Shown: positions 44,440 through 55,086 of the stretch, piece after piece | Numbering within the stretch: the stretch's first letter is position 1 | Layout: each line of letters starts with the position of its first letter | Source: Micropterus salmoides | Lineage: Eukaryota > Chordata > Actinopteri > Centrarchiformes > Centrarchidae | Length of the DNA: 64,000 nucleotides | Assembly: GCF_014851395.1 (NCBI RefSeq) | Contig: NW_024044681.1 | Coordinates: 4,525,933-4,589,932, forward strand | Direction of reading: 5' to 3' | The notes under the pieces: model-generated | Told to the model about the DNA's origin: nothing | Database searches by the model: none | What the model saw: the letters and a program-made list of their open reading frames with translations, nothing else | Translations under genes and position numbers: made by a program

Positions 44440-45260
44440 AGATGTGGATCAAGTGACGCCCGCAGCAGCAGGCGGAGCCGGGTTAGACTGGTACCGAGAT
44501 CGGACGTGCCCTGAATCTGACGGGCCCGGGAGCAGCGCGGACGGGTCCAGATCACCGAGGCTCCTTCTTTTATTGAAGAGATGAGGAGGTGAAGAAGACT
44601 GCGGACAGCGAGGAGGAAGGTCTGATTCCGCAGGGACTCTCCGCCTCCTCCTTCCCCGCGCGGCTGCGGGAGAGGCGTGACGCGGCCGCAGCGCATCTCC
44701 AGGATGGCAGGTAGGTCTCCTCTCTGACTGGGGACAAAACGCATCCTGGAACGATAGCTCGGCTCGGCTCGGCTCGGATCCCTCTCAGCGTATAGCCTGT
44801 TTTTCAGTGGGGGGCAGCTGCAGGTCTGATCCGCTTCGCCGGGGCTCGGTGTCGGTTTTAGCGGCATGGAGGCTCCAGCTGTACGAGGGGGAGGCGGCCC
44901 GGCTCCGCAGAACCAGACTCGGTTTATTATAGGGTTCACAGTGACGGATGTTAGCGCGTTAAACCGGCGCCGGGCCGGGCCGGACTGGGCCGGACCGGGT
45001 AATTAGGGCACGGATGCTCTGCAGCTGTGACCGGGATGAGAGCCGCCGTCCTGCCCGGTGTCTCCGCGGAGGACACACGGAGACATGTGAGACAGGCCCG
45101 GAGTGTAGGCGGGTTATCTGTCCGGTAATGGGGTCAGTGTGAGAGCAGAACCGAGCCGTGCTGAGCCGAGCCAGGACAGCAGAGGTGCGATCGGCCTGGA
45201 AACACAGTTAGCTGAGCAGGGCCGGAACCAGCCAGACCAGGGCCTGGGCAGAGAGGCAGG
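44440..45260 (+). promoter_or_regulatory. CpG-rich promoter-like block with possible first exon
   Basis: CpG-dense DNA in an otherwise AT-rich region, with GGCTCGGCTCGGCTCGG near 44758 and GCGCCGGGCCGGGCCGG near 44967. A donor CAG/GTAGGT at 44710 could end an untranslated or nearly untranslated first exon (ATGGCAG just before it). The gene it serves is uncertain: the candidate exon at 46388 or the missing 5' part of GCC1. Confidence 0.5.
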
Positions 45261-45683
45261 ACTGAGCTGGCGCCAGAGGAAATATTAACGAGTGTTTAAT
45301 TATTTTATTATTCTGCATTCGTTTTCTGATTATTCAGAACTGTTGGACCTCTAAGGTCCGGTTTTGTTCGGCCCCCACAGATCCAGTTTACTGAGGCACA
45401 GATCCTGTATTTGTTGGTTGACTGTTTGTTTCAGCTCTGAGCTGTCAGGGGCCTCTGGTTCTGGGGTCTGGAGGGTCTGGGGGGGTTGGGGCAGGTACTC
45501 AGTTATTGATCCTGATCCTGGATCCTCCCGGTCCAAACGAAGAAACACTTAGTCTATTTCTTATTATTATTTATTTGATATTTAGTAGCTAGTAATTATC
45601 ACATATTTGTTATTTATGTATTTGATATGTTTTATTATAATAAGATCATTAGAGCTGAAGCATTAGATCAGGACAGAAGCTCC

Positions 45684-45785
45684 ACTGGTGGAAAGTACTT
45701 TTCCTCTGTTCTTAAGTAAAATTTTGAGGTACTTTATTTGAGTATTTCACAGTGTTACATTCTACCTCTACAGTACTACATGTAT
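45684..45785. mobile_element. hAT-like end fragment
   Basis: Contains GGTGGAAAGTAC and TTCTTAAGTAAAATTTTGAG, like the ends of the hAT element at 16530-19601. No paired end or target duplication was found. Confidence 0.4.
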
Positions 45786-45929
45786 TTGAAACCTCCCCGT
45801 GTTAGTAGTTGTACAAACTTGGTGAATCTGCTTTGCTACGATAAAGAGAAGGTAGAAATACAAAAGAATAAACAACATCAGAGAACAATAAAGGATCTGT
45901 ACTGTGTGACCAAGAACACGACCTCCGTG

Positions 45930-46262
45930 GGCCTGGTCTCACTGGTCTCACTGGTCTCACTGGTCTCACTGGTCCTGGTCTCTCTAGTCCTAGTCTCTCT
46001 GGTCTTGGTCTCACTGGTCTCACTGGTCTCACTGGTCCTGGTCTCTCTAGTCCTGGTCTCTCTGGTCTTGGTCTCACTGGTCTCACTGGTCTCACAGGTC
46101 TCACTGGTCCTGGTCTCTCTGGTCTTGGTCTCTCTGGTCTTGGTCTCACTGGTCTCACTGGTCTCACTGGTCTCACTGGTCCTGGTCTCTCTGGTCTTGG
46201 TCTCACTGGTCCTGGTCTCTCTGGTCCTGGTCTCACTGGTCTCTCTGGTCCTGGTCTTGCTC
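45930..46262. repeat. CTGGTCTCA-type minisatellite
   Basis: Short units of GGTCTCACT (9 bp) alternating with GGTCCTGGTCTCTCT (15 bp) for about 330 bp. Both lengths are multiples of three, so open frames (LVSLVLVS, RPGPVRP) arise on both strands and are not genes. Confidence 0.93.
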
Positions 46263-46387
46263 GTCCCTAATTAAATGAAATATGGCTTTGCAGCTGGACA
46301 TTTAATAATCTTCTCATGCGGTTCAGGTCCTCCTGATGGGCCCTCGCCTCTCTGTACCGGGATCAGACCGGCGGCCCTTTGAGGACG

Positions 46388-46535
46388 ATGGACGCTCTGA
46401 TCCCGCCTGACCCCAGCTTCAGGACCAGGACCGGGATGGACTCCAGAACGTCAGCGTGCAGACGCACACTCGGTGTGATGCTGCTGGTTGCCGGCACGCT
46501 GGTTTCCATGGTGACATCGAGCTCACCTGCTGCAG
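46388..46535 (+). CDS. Candidate signal-peptide exon, gene unknown
   Basis: From ATG 46388 (or 46436) the frame encodes a basic segment (SACRR), a hydrophobic core (TLGVMLLVAGTLVSMV) and a small-residue cleavage-like end (TSSSPAA), then a strong donor CAG/GTAAGT in phase 1. That layout is common for the first coding exon of secreted or single-pass membrane proteins. It lies 1.7 kb after the CpG-rich block. No downstream partner exon is seen before the array and gap. I do not recognise the protein. Confidence 0.35.
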
Positions 46536-47190
46536 GTAAGTTTTTAAAGGGACCGTCCACTGATTTTAATTGCTACAGGTCCTGGTTCTGGTTCTGGTTC
46601 TGTGCCGCCCCAGCCTGTGTGAAAGACGTGGCTGTTTGACAGAGAAGGTTTAATGAAAGACACTATCCAGGTGCATTATGGGAAATGTAGGATCCAGAGT
46701 TTATAAACTGAACGTCAGGACGTGGCCACTCTGCTGCTTACAGGTCATCTGTTTCTCACAACAACAACAAAACAACAAAGACCCCGTACTCCAACCTAAA
46801 CAATGAAAGAGGTCGGTCATCCACCTATTTATGCCTATTTATTATACGTCACCCGACTTCCTCCCGCCGCTAGAGGGCGCTGCCACAACAAACAGTAATG
46901 AGGGTCGTAGTAACGGCCTGTGTTGAGACTCACTGAAAGCTGAACTGGAAGGTGCTGGAAGTCTCTCAGGTTTGTGCTTCAGTCTGCTGATATAGTTCTC
47001 AGAGGATCAATTTACCGGTTTAAACTCAAAGAAAGAAGTCAGAGGAGGAGTGAACATCCCACTGGTGCAGATCAGAGTCAGAAACGTCTTCACTTAGTAG
47101 TTATAAGAATATATTTTTTATAGCGTCGCTCGAGGGACCCAAGGAAGCAACAAACAACTAAAGGAGGATTTTAGGCCTTGGAGCGTTGTC
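46536..47190. other. Non-coding DNA
   Basis: No element or exon recognised. It includes CTAGAGGGCGCTGCC, a short motif common in fish repeats. Confidence 0.5.
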
Positions 47191-50100
47191 TTATTATCTG
47201 TCTGTCTGTCTTTCTAACTGTCTGTCTTACTATCTGTCTGTCTTTCTATCTACCTGTCTGTCTTACTATCTATCTGTCTTTCTATCTGTCTGTCTTTCTA
47301 TCTGTCTGTCTGTCTTACTATCTGTCTGTCTTTCTGTCTACCTGTCTGTCTTACTATCTGTCTGTCTTTCTATCTACCTGTCTGTCTTACTATCTATCTG
47401 TCTTTCTATCTAGCTGTCTGTCTTACTATCTATCTGTCTTTCTATCTATCTGTCTTTCTATCTACCTGTCTGTCTTACTATCTATCTGTCTTTCTATCTA
47501 TCTGTCTGTCTTACTATCTGTCTGTCTTTCTATCTACCTGTCTGTCTTACTATCTATCTGTCTTTCTATCTGTCAGTCTTTCTATCTGTCTGTCTGTCTT
47601 ACTATCTGTCTGTCTTTCTATCTACCTGTCTGTCTTACTATCTACCTGTCTGTCTTACTATCTGCCTGTCTGTCTTACTATCTATCTGTCTTACTATCTG
47701 CCTGTCTGTCTTACTATCTATCTGTCTTTCTATGTCTGTCTGTCTTACTATCTATCTGTCTTACTATCTGCCTGTCTGTCTTTCTATCTACCTGTCTGTC
47801 TTACTATCTATCTACCTGTCTGTCTTACTATCTATCTGTCTGTCTGTCTTACTATCTATCTGTCTTTCTATCTACCTGTCTGTCTTACTATCTATCTGTC
47901 TTACTATCTGTCTGTCTTACTATCTATCTGTCTGTCTGTCTGTCTTACTATCTGTCTGTCTTTCTAACTGTCTGTCTTACTATCTGTCTGTCTTTCTATC
48001 TGTCTGTCTGTCTTACTATCTGTCTGTCTTTCTATCTACCTGTCTGTCTTACTATCTATCTGTCTTTCTATCTACCTGTCTGTCTTACTATCTATCTGTC
48101 TTTCTATCTGCCTGTCTGTCTTACTATCTGTCTGTCTTTCTATCTACCTGTCTGTCTTACTATCTATCTGTCTTTCTATCTGTCAGTCTTTCTATCTGTC
48201 TGTCTGTCTTACTATCTGTCTGTCTTTCTATCTACCTGTCTGTCTTACTATCTATCTGTCTTACTATCTGCCTGTCTGTCTTACTATCTATCTGTCTTAC
48301 TATCTGCCTGTCTGTCTTACTATCTATCTGTCTTTCTATGTCTGTCTGTCTTACTATCTATCTGTCTTACTATCTGCCTGTCTGTCTTTCTATCTACCTG
48401 TCTGTCTTACTATCTATCTACCTGTCTGTCTTACTATCTATCTGTCTGTCTGTCTTACTATCTATCTGTCTTTCTATCTACCTGTCTGTCTTACTATCTA
48501 TCTGTCTTTCTATCTGTCTGTCTGTCTTACTATCTGTCTGTCTTTCTATCTACCTGTCTGTCTTACTATCTATCTGTCTTTCTATCTACCTGTCTGTCTT
48601 ACTATCTATCTGTCTTACTATCTGCCTGTCTGTCTTACTATCTATCTGTCTTTCTATCTACCTGTCTGTCTTACTATCTATCTGTCTTACTATCTGCCTG
48701 TCTGTCTTACTATCTATCTGTCTTTCTATCTGTCTGTCTTTCTAACTGTCTGTCTTACTATCTGTCTGTCTGTCTTACTGCCTGTCTGTCTGTCTTACTA
48801 TCTGTCTGTCTTTCTATCTGTCTGTCTGTCTTACTATCTGTCTGTCTTTCTATCTACCTGTCTGTCTTACTATCTGTCTGTCTTTCTATCTGTCTGTCTG
48901 TCTTACTATCTGTCTGTCTTTCTATCTACCTGTCTGTCTTACTATCTGTCTGTCTTATTATCTGCCTGTCTGTCTTACTGTCTGTCTGTCTGTCTTATTA
49001 TCTATCTGTCTTACTGTCTGTCTGTCTGTCTGTCTGTCTTACTATCTGTCTGTCTTTCTAACTGTCTGTCTTACTGTCTGTCTGTCTGTCTTACTATCTG
49101 TCTGTCTTTCTATCTGTCTGTCTGTCTTACTATCTGTCTGTCTTTCTATCTACCTGTCTGTCTTACTATCTATCTGTCTTTCTATCTACCTGTCTGTCTT
49201 ACTGTCTGTCTGTCTGTCTGTCTGTCTTACTATCTGTCTGTCTTTCTAACTGTCTGTCTTACTGTCTGTCTGTCTGTCTTTCTATCTGTCTGTCTTACTA
49301 TCTGTCTGTCTGTCTTACTATCTGTCTGTCTTTCTATCTACCTGTCTGTCTTACTATCTATCTGTCTTTCTATCTACCTGTCTGTCTTACTGTCTGTCTG
49401 TCTGTCTGTCTTATTATCTGTCTGTCTTACTGTCTGTCTGTCTGTCTGTCTTACTATCTGTCTGTCTTTCTAACTGTCTGTCTTACTGTCTGTCTGTCTG
49501 TCTTACTATCTGTCTGTCTTTCTATCTACCTGTCTGTCTTACTATCTATCTGTCTTATTATCTGCCTGTCTGTCTTACTATCTGTCTGTCTGTCTTATTA
49601 TCTGTCTGTCTTACTGTCTGTCTGTCTGTCTGTCTTACTATCTGTCTGTCTTTCTAACTGTCTGTCTTACTGTCTGTCTGTCTGTCTTACTATCTGTCTG
49701 TCTTTCTATCTGTCTGTCTGTCTTACTATCTATCTGTCTTATTATCTGCCTGTCTGTCTTACTATCTATCTGTCTTACTATCTGCCTGTCTGTCTTACTA
49801 TCTATCTGTCTTTCTATCTACCTGTCTGTCTTACTATCTATCTGTCTTTCTATCTGTCTGTCTTTCTAACTGTCTGTCTTACTATCTGTCTGTCTGTCTA
49901 ACTGTCTGTCTGTCTGTCTTACTATCTGTCTGTCTTTCTATCTGTCTGTCTGTCTTACTATCTGTCTGTCTTTCTATCTACCTGTCTGTCTTACTATCTA
50001 TCTGTCTTTCTATCTACCTGTCTGTCTTACTGTCTGTCTGTCTGTCTGTCTTACTATCTGTCTGTCTTTCTAACTGTCTGTCTTACTGTCTGTCTGTCTG

Positions 50101-51000
50101 TCTTTCTATCTGTCTGTCTTACTATCTGTCTGTCTGTCTTACTATCTGTCTGTCTTTCTATCTACCTGTCTGTCTTACTATCTATCTGTCTTACTATCTG
50201 CCTGTCTGTCTTACTATCTATCTGTCTTTCTATCTGTCTGTCTTTCTAACTGTCTGTCTTACTATCTGTCTGTCTGTCTTACTGTCTGTCTGTCTGTCTT
50301 ACTATCTGTCTGTCTTTCTATCTGTCTGTCTGTCTTACTATCTATCTGTCTTATTATCTGCTGTCTGTCTTACTATCTATCTGTCTTACTATCTGCCTGT
50401 CTGTCTTACTATCTATCTGTCTTTCTATCTACCTGTCTGTCTTACTATCTATCTGTCTTTCTATCTGTCTGTCTTTCTAACTGTCTGTCTTACTATCTGT
50501 CTGTCTGTCTTACTATCTGTCTGTCTGTCTTACTATCTGTCTGTCTTTCTATCTGTCTGTCTGTCTTACTATCTGTCTGTCTTTCTATCTACCTGTCTGT
50601 CTATCTATCTGTCTTCTATCTACCTGTCTGTCTTACTATCTGTCTGTCTTACTATCTGCCTGTCTGTCTTACTATCTATCTGTCTTTCTATCTACCTGTC
50701 TGTCTTACTATCTATCTGTCTTACTATCTGCCTGTCTGTCTTACTATCTATCTGTCTTTCTATCTGTCTGTCTTTCTAACTGTCTGTCTTACTATCTGTC
50801 TGTCTGTCTTACTGTCTGTCTGTCTGTCTTACTATCTGTCTGTCTTTCTATCTGTCTGTCTGTCTTACTATCTGTCTGTCTTTCTATCTACCTGTCTGTC
50901 TTACTATCTATCTGTCTTATTATCTGCCTGTCTGTCTTACTATCTGTCTGTCTGTCTTATTATCTGTCTGTCTTACTGTCTGTCTGTCTGTCTGTCTTAC
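47191..51000. repeat. 3.8-kb CTGT/CTAT compound tetranucleotide array
   Basis: Pyrimidine-rich strand of TCTG, TCTA and TCTT tetramers with frequent larger blocks (for example TATCTACCTGTCTGTCTTAC). It runs into the third gap. Open frames such as SVCLSYYL are by-products. Confidence 0.97.
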
Positions 51001-51500
51001 NNNNNNNNNNNNNNNNNNNNNNNNNNNNNNNNNNNNNNNNNNNNNNNNNNNNNNNNNNNNNNNNNNNNNNNNNNNNNNNNNNNNNNNNNNNNNNNNNNNN
51101 NNNNNNNNNNNNNNNNNNNNNNNNNNNNNNNNNNNNNNNNNNNNNNNNNNNNNNNNNNNNNNNNNNNNNNNNNNNNNNNNNNNNNNNNNNNNNNNNNNNN
51201 NNNNNNNNNNNNNNNNNNNNNNNNNNNNNNNNNNNNNNNNNNNNNNNNNNNNNNNNNNNNNNNNNNNNNNNNNNNNNNNNNNNNNNNNNNNNNNNNNNNN
51301 NNNNNNNNNNNNNNNNNNNNNNNNNNNNNNNNNNNNNNNNNNNNNNNNNNNNNNNNNNNNNNNNNNNNNNNNNNNNNNNNNNNNNNNNNNNNNNNNNNNN
51401 NNNNNNNNNNNNNNNNNNNNNNNNNNNNNNNNNNNNNNNNNNNNNNNNNNNNNNNNNNNNNNNNNNNNNNNNNNNNNNNNNNNNNNNNNNNNNNNNNNNN
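51001..51500. other. Assembly gap, 500 N
   Basis: Fixed-length gap between two unrelated arrays; nothing shows the flanking contigs are true neighbours. Confidence 0.99.
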
Positions 51501-54245
51501 ACCAAGTCGACTAGAGGGAGACGAGACCATGACCGACTCGGCTAGAGCATGACAGACTTGACGAAAGGATAGCATGACCAAGTCGACTAGAGGGAGAGAC
51601 CATGACCGACTCGACTAGAGCATGACAGACTTGACGAAAGGATAGCATGACCAAGTCGACTAGAGGGAGACGAGACCATGACCGACTCGACTAGAGCATG
51701 ACAGACTTGACGAAAGGATAGCATGACCAAGTCGACTAGAGGGAGACGAGACCATGACCGACTCGACTAGAGCATGACAGACTTGACGAAAGGATAGCAT
51801 GACCAAGTCGACTAGAGGGAGACGAGACCATGACCGACTCGACTAGAGCATGACAGACTTGACGAAAGGATAGCATGACCAAGTCGACTAGAGGGAGACG
51901 AGACCATGACCGACTCGGCTAGAGCATGACAGACTTGACGAAAGGATAGCATGACCAAGTCGACTAGAGGGAGACGAGACCATGACCGACTCGACTAGAG
52001 CATGACAGACTTGACGAAAGGATAGCATGACCAAGTCGACTAGAGGGAGACGAGACCATGACCGACTCGGCTAGAGCATGACAGACTTGACGAAAGGATA
52101 GCATGACCAAGTCGACTAGAGGGAGACGAGACCATGACCGACTCGGCTAGAGCATGACAGACTTGACGAAAGGATAGCATGACCAAGTCGACTAGAGGGA
52201 GACGAGACCATGACCGACTCGGCTAGAGCATGACAGACTTGACGAAAGGATAGCATGACCAAGTCGACTAGAGGGAGACGAGACCATGACCGACTCGGCT
52301 AGAGCATGACAGACTTGACGAAAGGATAGCATGACCAAGTCGACTAGAGGGAGACGAGACCATGACCGACTCGGCTAGAGCATGACAGACTTGACGAAAG
52401 GATAGCATGACCAAGTCGACTAGAGGGAGACGAGACCATGACCGACTCGGCTAGAGCATGACAGACTTGACGAAAGGATAGCATGACCAAGTCGACTAGA
52501 GGGAGACGAGACCATGACCGACTCGACTAGAGCATGACAGACTTGACGAAAGGATAGCATGACCAAGTCGACTAGAGGGAGACGAGACCATGACCGACTC
52601 GACTAGAGCATGACAGACTTGACGAAAGGATAGCATGACCAAGTCGACTAGAGGGAGACGAGACCATGACCGACTCGACTAGAGCATGACAGACTTGACG
52701 AAAGGATAGCATGACCAAGTCGACTAGAGGGAGACGAGACCATGACCGACTCGACTAGAGCATGACAGACTTGACGAAAGGATAGCATGACCAAGTCGAC
52801 TAGAGGGAGACGAGACCATGACCGACTCGACTAGAGCATGACAGACTTGACGAAAGGATAGCATGACCAAGTCGACTAGAGGGAGACGAGACCATGACCG
52901 ACTCGACTAGAGCATGACAGACTTGACGAAAGGATAGCATGACCAAGTCGACTAGAGGGAGACGAGACCATGACCGACTCGGCTAGAGCATGACAGACTT
53001 GACGAAAGGATAGCATGACCAAGTCGACTAGAGGGAGACGAGACCATGACCGACTCGACTAGAGCATGACAGACTTGACGAAAGGATAGCATGACCAAGT
53101 CGACTAGAGGGAGACGAGACCATGACCGACTCGGCTAGAGCATGACAGACTTGACGAAAGGATAGCATGACCAAGTCGACTAGAGGGAGACGAATCCATG
53201 ACAGACTTGACTAAAGGATAGCATGACCAAGTCGACTAGAGGGAGACGAATCCATGACAGACTTGACTAAAGGATAGCATGACCAAGTCGACTAGAGGGA
53301 GACGAGACCATGACCGACTCGACTAGAGCATGACAGACTTGACGAAAGGATAGCATGACCAAGTCGACTAGAGGGAGACGAGACCATGACCGACTCGACT
53401 AGAGCATGACAGACTTGACGAAAGGATAGCATGACCAAGTCGACTAGAGGGAGACGAGACCATGACCGACTCGACTAGAGCATGACAGACTTGACGAAAG
53501 GATAGCATGACCAAGTCGACTAGAGGGAGACGAGACCATGACCGACTCGACTAGAGCATGACAGACTTGACGAAAGGATAGCATGACCAAGTCGACTAGA
53601 GGGAGACGAGACCATGACCGACTCGACTAGAGCATGACAGACTTGACAAAAGGATAGCATGACCAAGTCGACTAGAGGGAGACGAGACCATGACCAACTC
53701 GGCTAGAGCATGACAGACTTGACTAAAGGATAGCATGACCAAGTCGACTAGAGGGAGACGAGACCATGACCGACTCGGCTAGAGCATGACAGACTTGACT
53801 AAAGGATAGCATGACCAAGTCGACTAGAGGGAGACGAGTCCATGACAGACTTGACTAAAGGTTAGCATGACCAAGTCGACTAGAGGGAGACGAGACCATG
53901 ACCGACTCGGCTAGAGCATGACAGACTTGACGAAAGGATAGCATGACCAAGTCGACTAGAGGGAGACGAGTCCATGACAGACTTGACTAAAGGTTAGCAT
54001 GACCAAGTCGACTAGAGGGAGACGAGACCATGACCGACTCGACTAGAGCATGACAGACTTGACTAAAGGATAGCATGACCAAGTCGACTAGAGGGAGACG
54101 AGTCCATGACAGACTTGACTAAAGGTTAGCATGACCAAGTCGACTAGAGGGAGACGAGACCATGACCGACTCGACTAGAGCATGACAGACTTGACTAAAG
54201 GATAGCATGACCAAGTCGACTAGAGGGAGACGAGACCATGATATA
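51501..54245. repeat. 76-bp satellite
   Basis: About 36 units of 76 bp, very uniform. Each holds CCAAGTCGACTAGAG, CATGACCGACTCGACTAGAG (A/G variant) and CATGACAGACTTGACGAAAG, three related sub-blocks. Towards the right end several units are 56 bp, having lost one 20-bp sub-block (for example near 53161-53216). The last unit decays into unique DNA at about 54240. Confidence 0.95.
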
Positions 54246-54432
54246 GTCGATTAAACCATGGTTAACTCGACTAGAATATGACTATTGTTATCACACTCTG
54301 GCCGGGCGCAGGAGTTACACAGTGGAGTTAGCGATAATAAATGTGCAACATCCGATGGTGGCATGAAGTCGTACTGGTTGATGACGCATGTAGATTGTGG
54401 CAGCAGTTTCACGTGATGTTTCCTACCTGCAG
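54246..54432 (+). other. Intron end before GCC1
   Basis: Unique DNA leading to the acceptor TTTCCTACCTGCAG at 54419-54432. Confidence 0.6.
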
Positions 54433-55086
54433 TCCCTCAGGTCCGACCCCGATGCTGGCGGCTCAGAGAGCACCACCGTGGGAGTGGAGCCGCAGCAACA
54501 GGCAAGCGCAGAGGTGGACCGCCGAGCCGCCCGGCGGAAGAGCCAACTGAGCACGCTCACCAGCGCCCTGGCCACAGTGACGCAGGAGAAGTCTCGGATG
54601 GAGGCGAACTTCCAGGCCGACAAGCGCCAGCTGAAGCAGGAGGTGGAGGAGCTGCAGGAGCGCCTGGTCGCCGTGACCACGCAGCATGAGGCGGAGCTGC
54701 ATGCCCTGCAGCAGCAGTTGGCTGAGAGCCGCGCTCGCATCATCACGCAGCAGCACGAGAGGGAGCAGGAGCAGGGAGACCACGTCCAGCAGCTGCGAGA
54801 GCTGCAGCGGATCCTGCAGCAGGAGAGAGACCTGCGACAGGAAGCAGAGCTCCGCCTACAGGACGCCAACGCCACGCTCCTCATGACATCACAAGCCGTG
54901 GACCGGGGGGCAGAGTCTGAGGCTCACCTGAGCAAGGTGAGGGAGGAGAGAGATGAGCTGAGGAGGAGGCTGCAAGCCGCCGAGGAGGACCAGAAGAAAC
55001 CAGATCCCAGAGTGGACGAACTGCAGCGAGAGCTGACAAAGCTGAAAAACCACTTCCAGCAGCAGTTCCACAACGAGACCAGGAAG
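54433..55086 (+). CDS. gcc1: GCC1 penultimate exon
   Basis: 654 bp, 218 codons of coiled coil from SLRSDPDAGGSE to QQQFHNETRK. Donor AGGAAG/GTAAAA at 55087. An alternative acceptor eight bases further in (after CTCAG, 54440) is possible. The 3' end of this exon with its donor is repeated downstream. Confidence 0.92.

Noticed and set aside
44232..44939. 235-codon minus-strand frame
   Set aside because: Open by GC content in the CpG-rich block; no motif or splice support.
45738..46274. LVSLVLVS and RPGPVRP frames
   Set aside because: Minisatellite with 9- and 15-bp units, open on both strands.
47178..49061. 627-codon and overlapping frames rich in SVCLSYYL
   Set aside because: Translation of a CTGT/CTAT tetranucleotide array.
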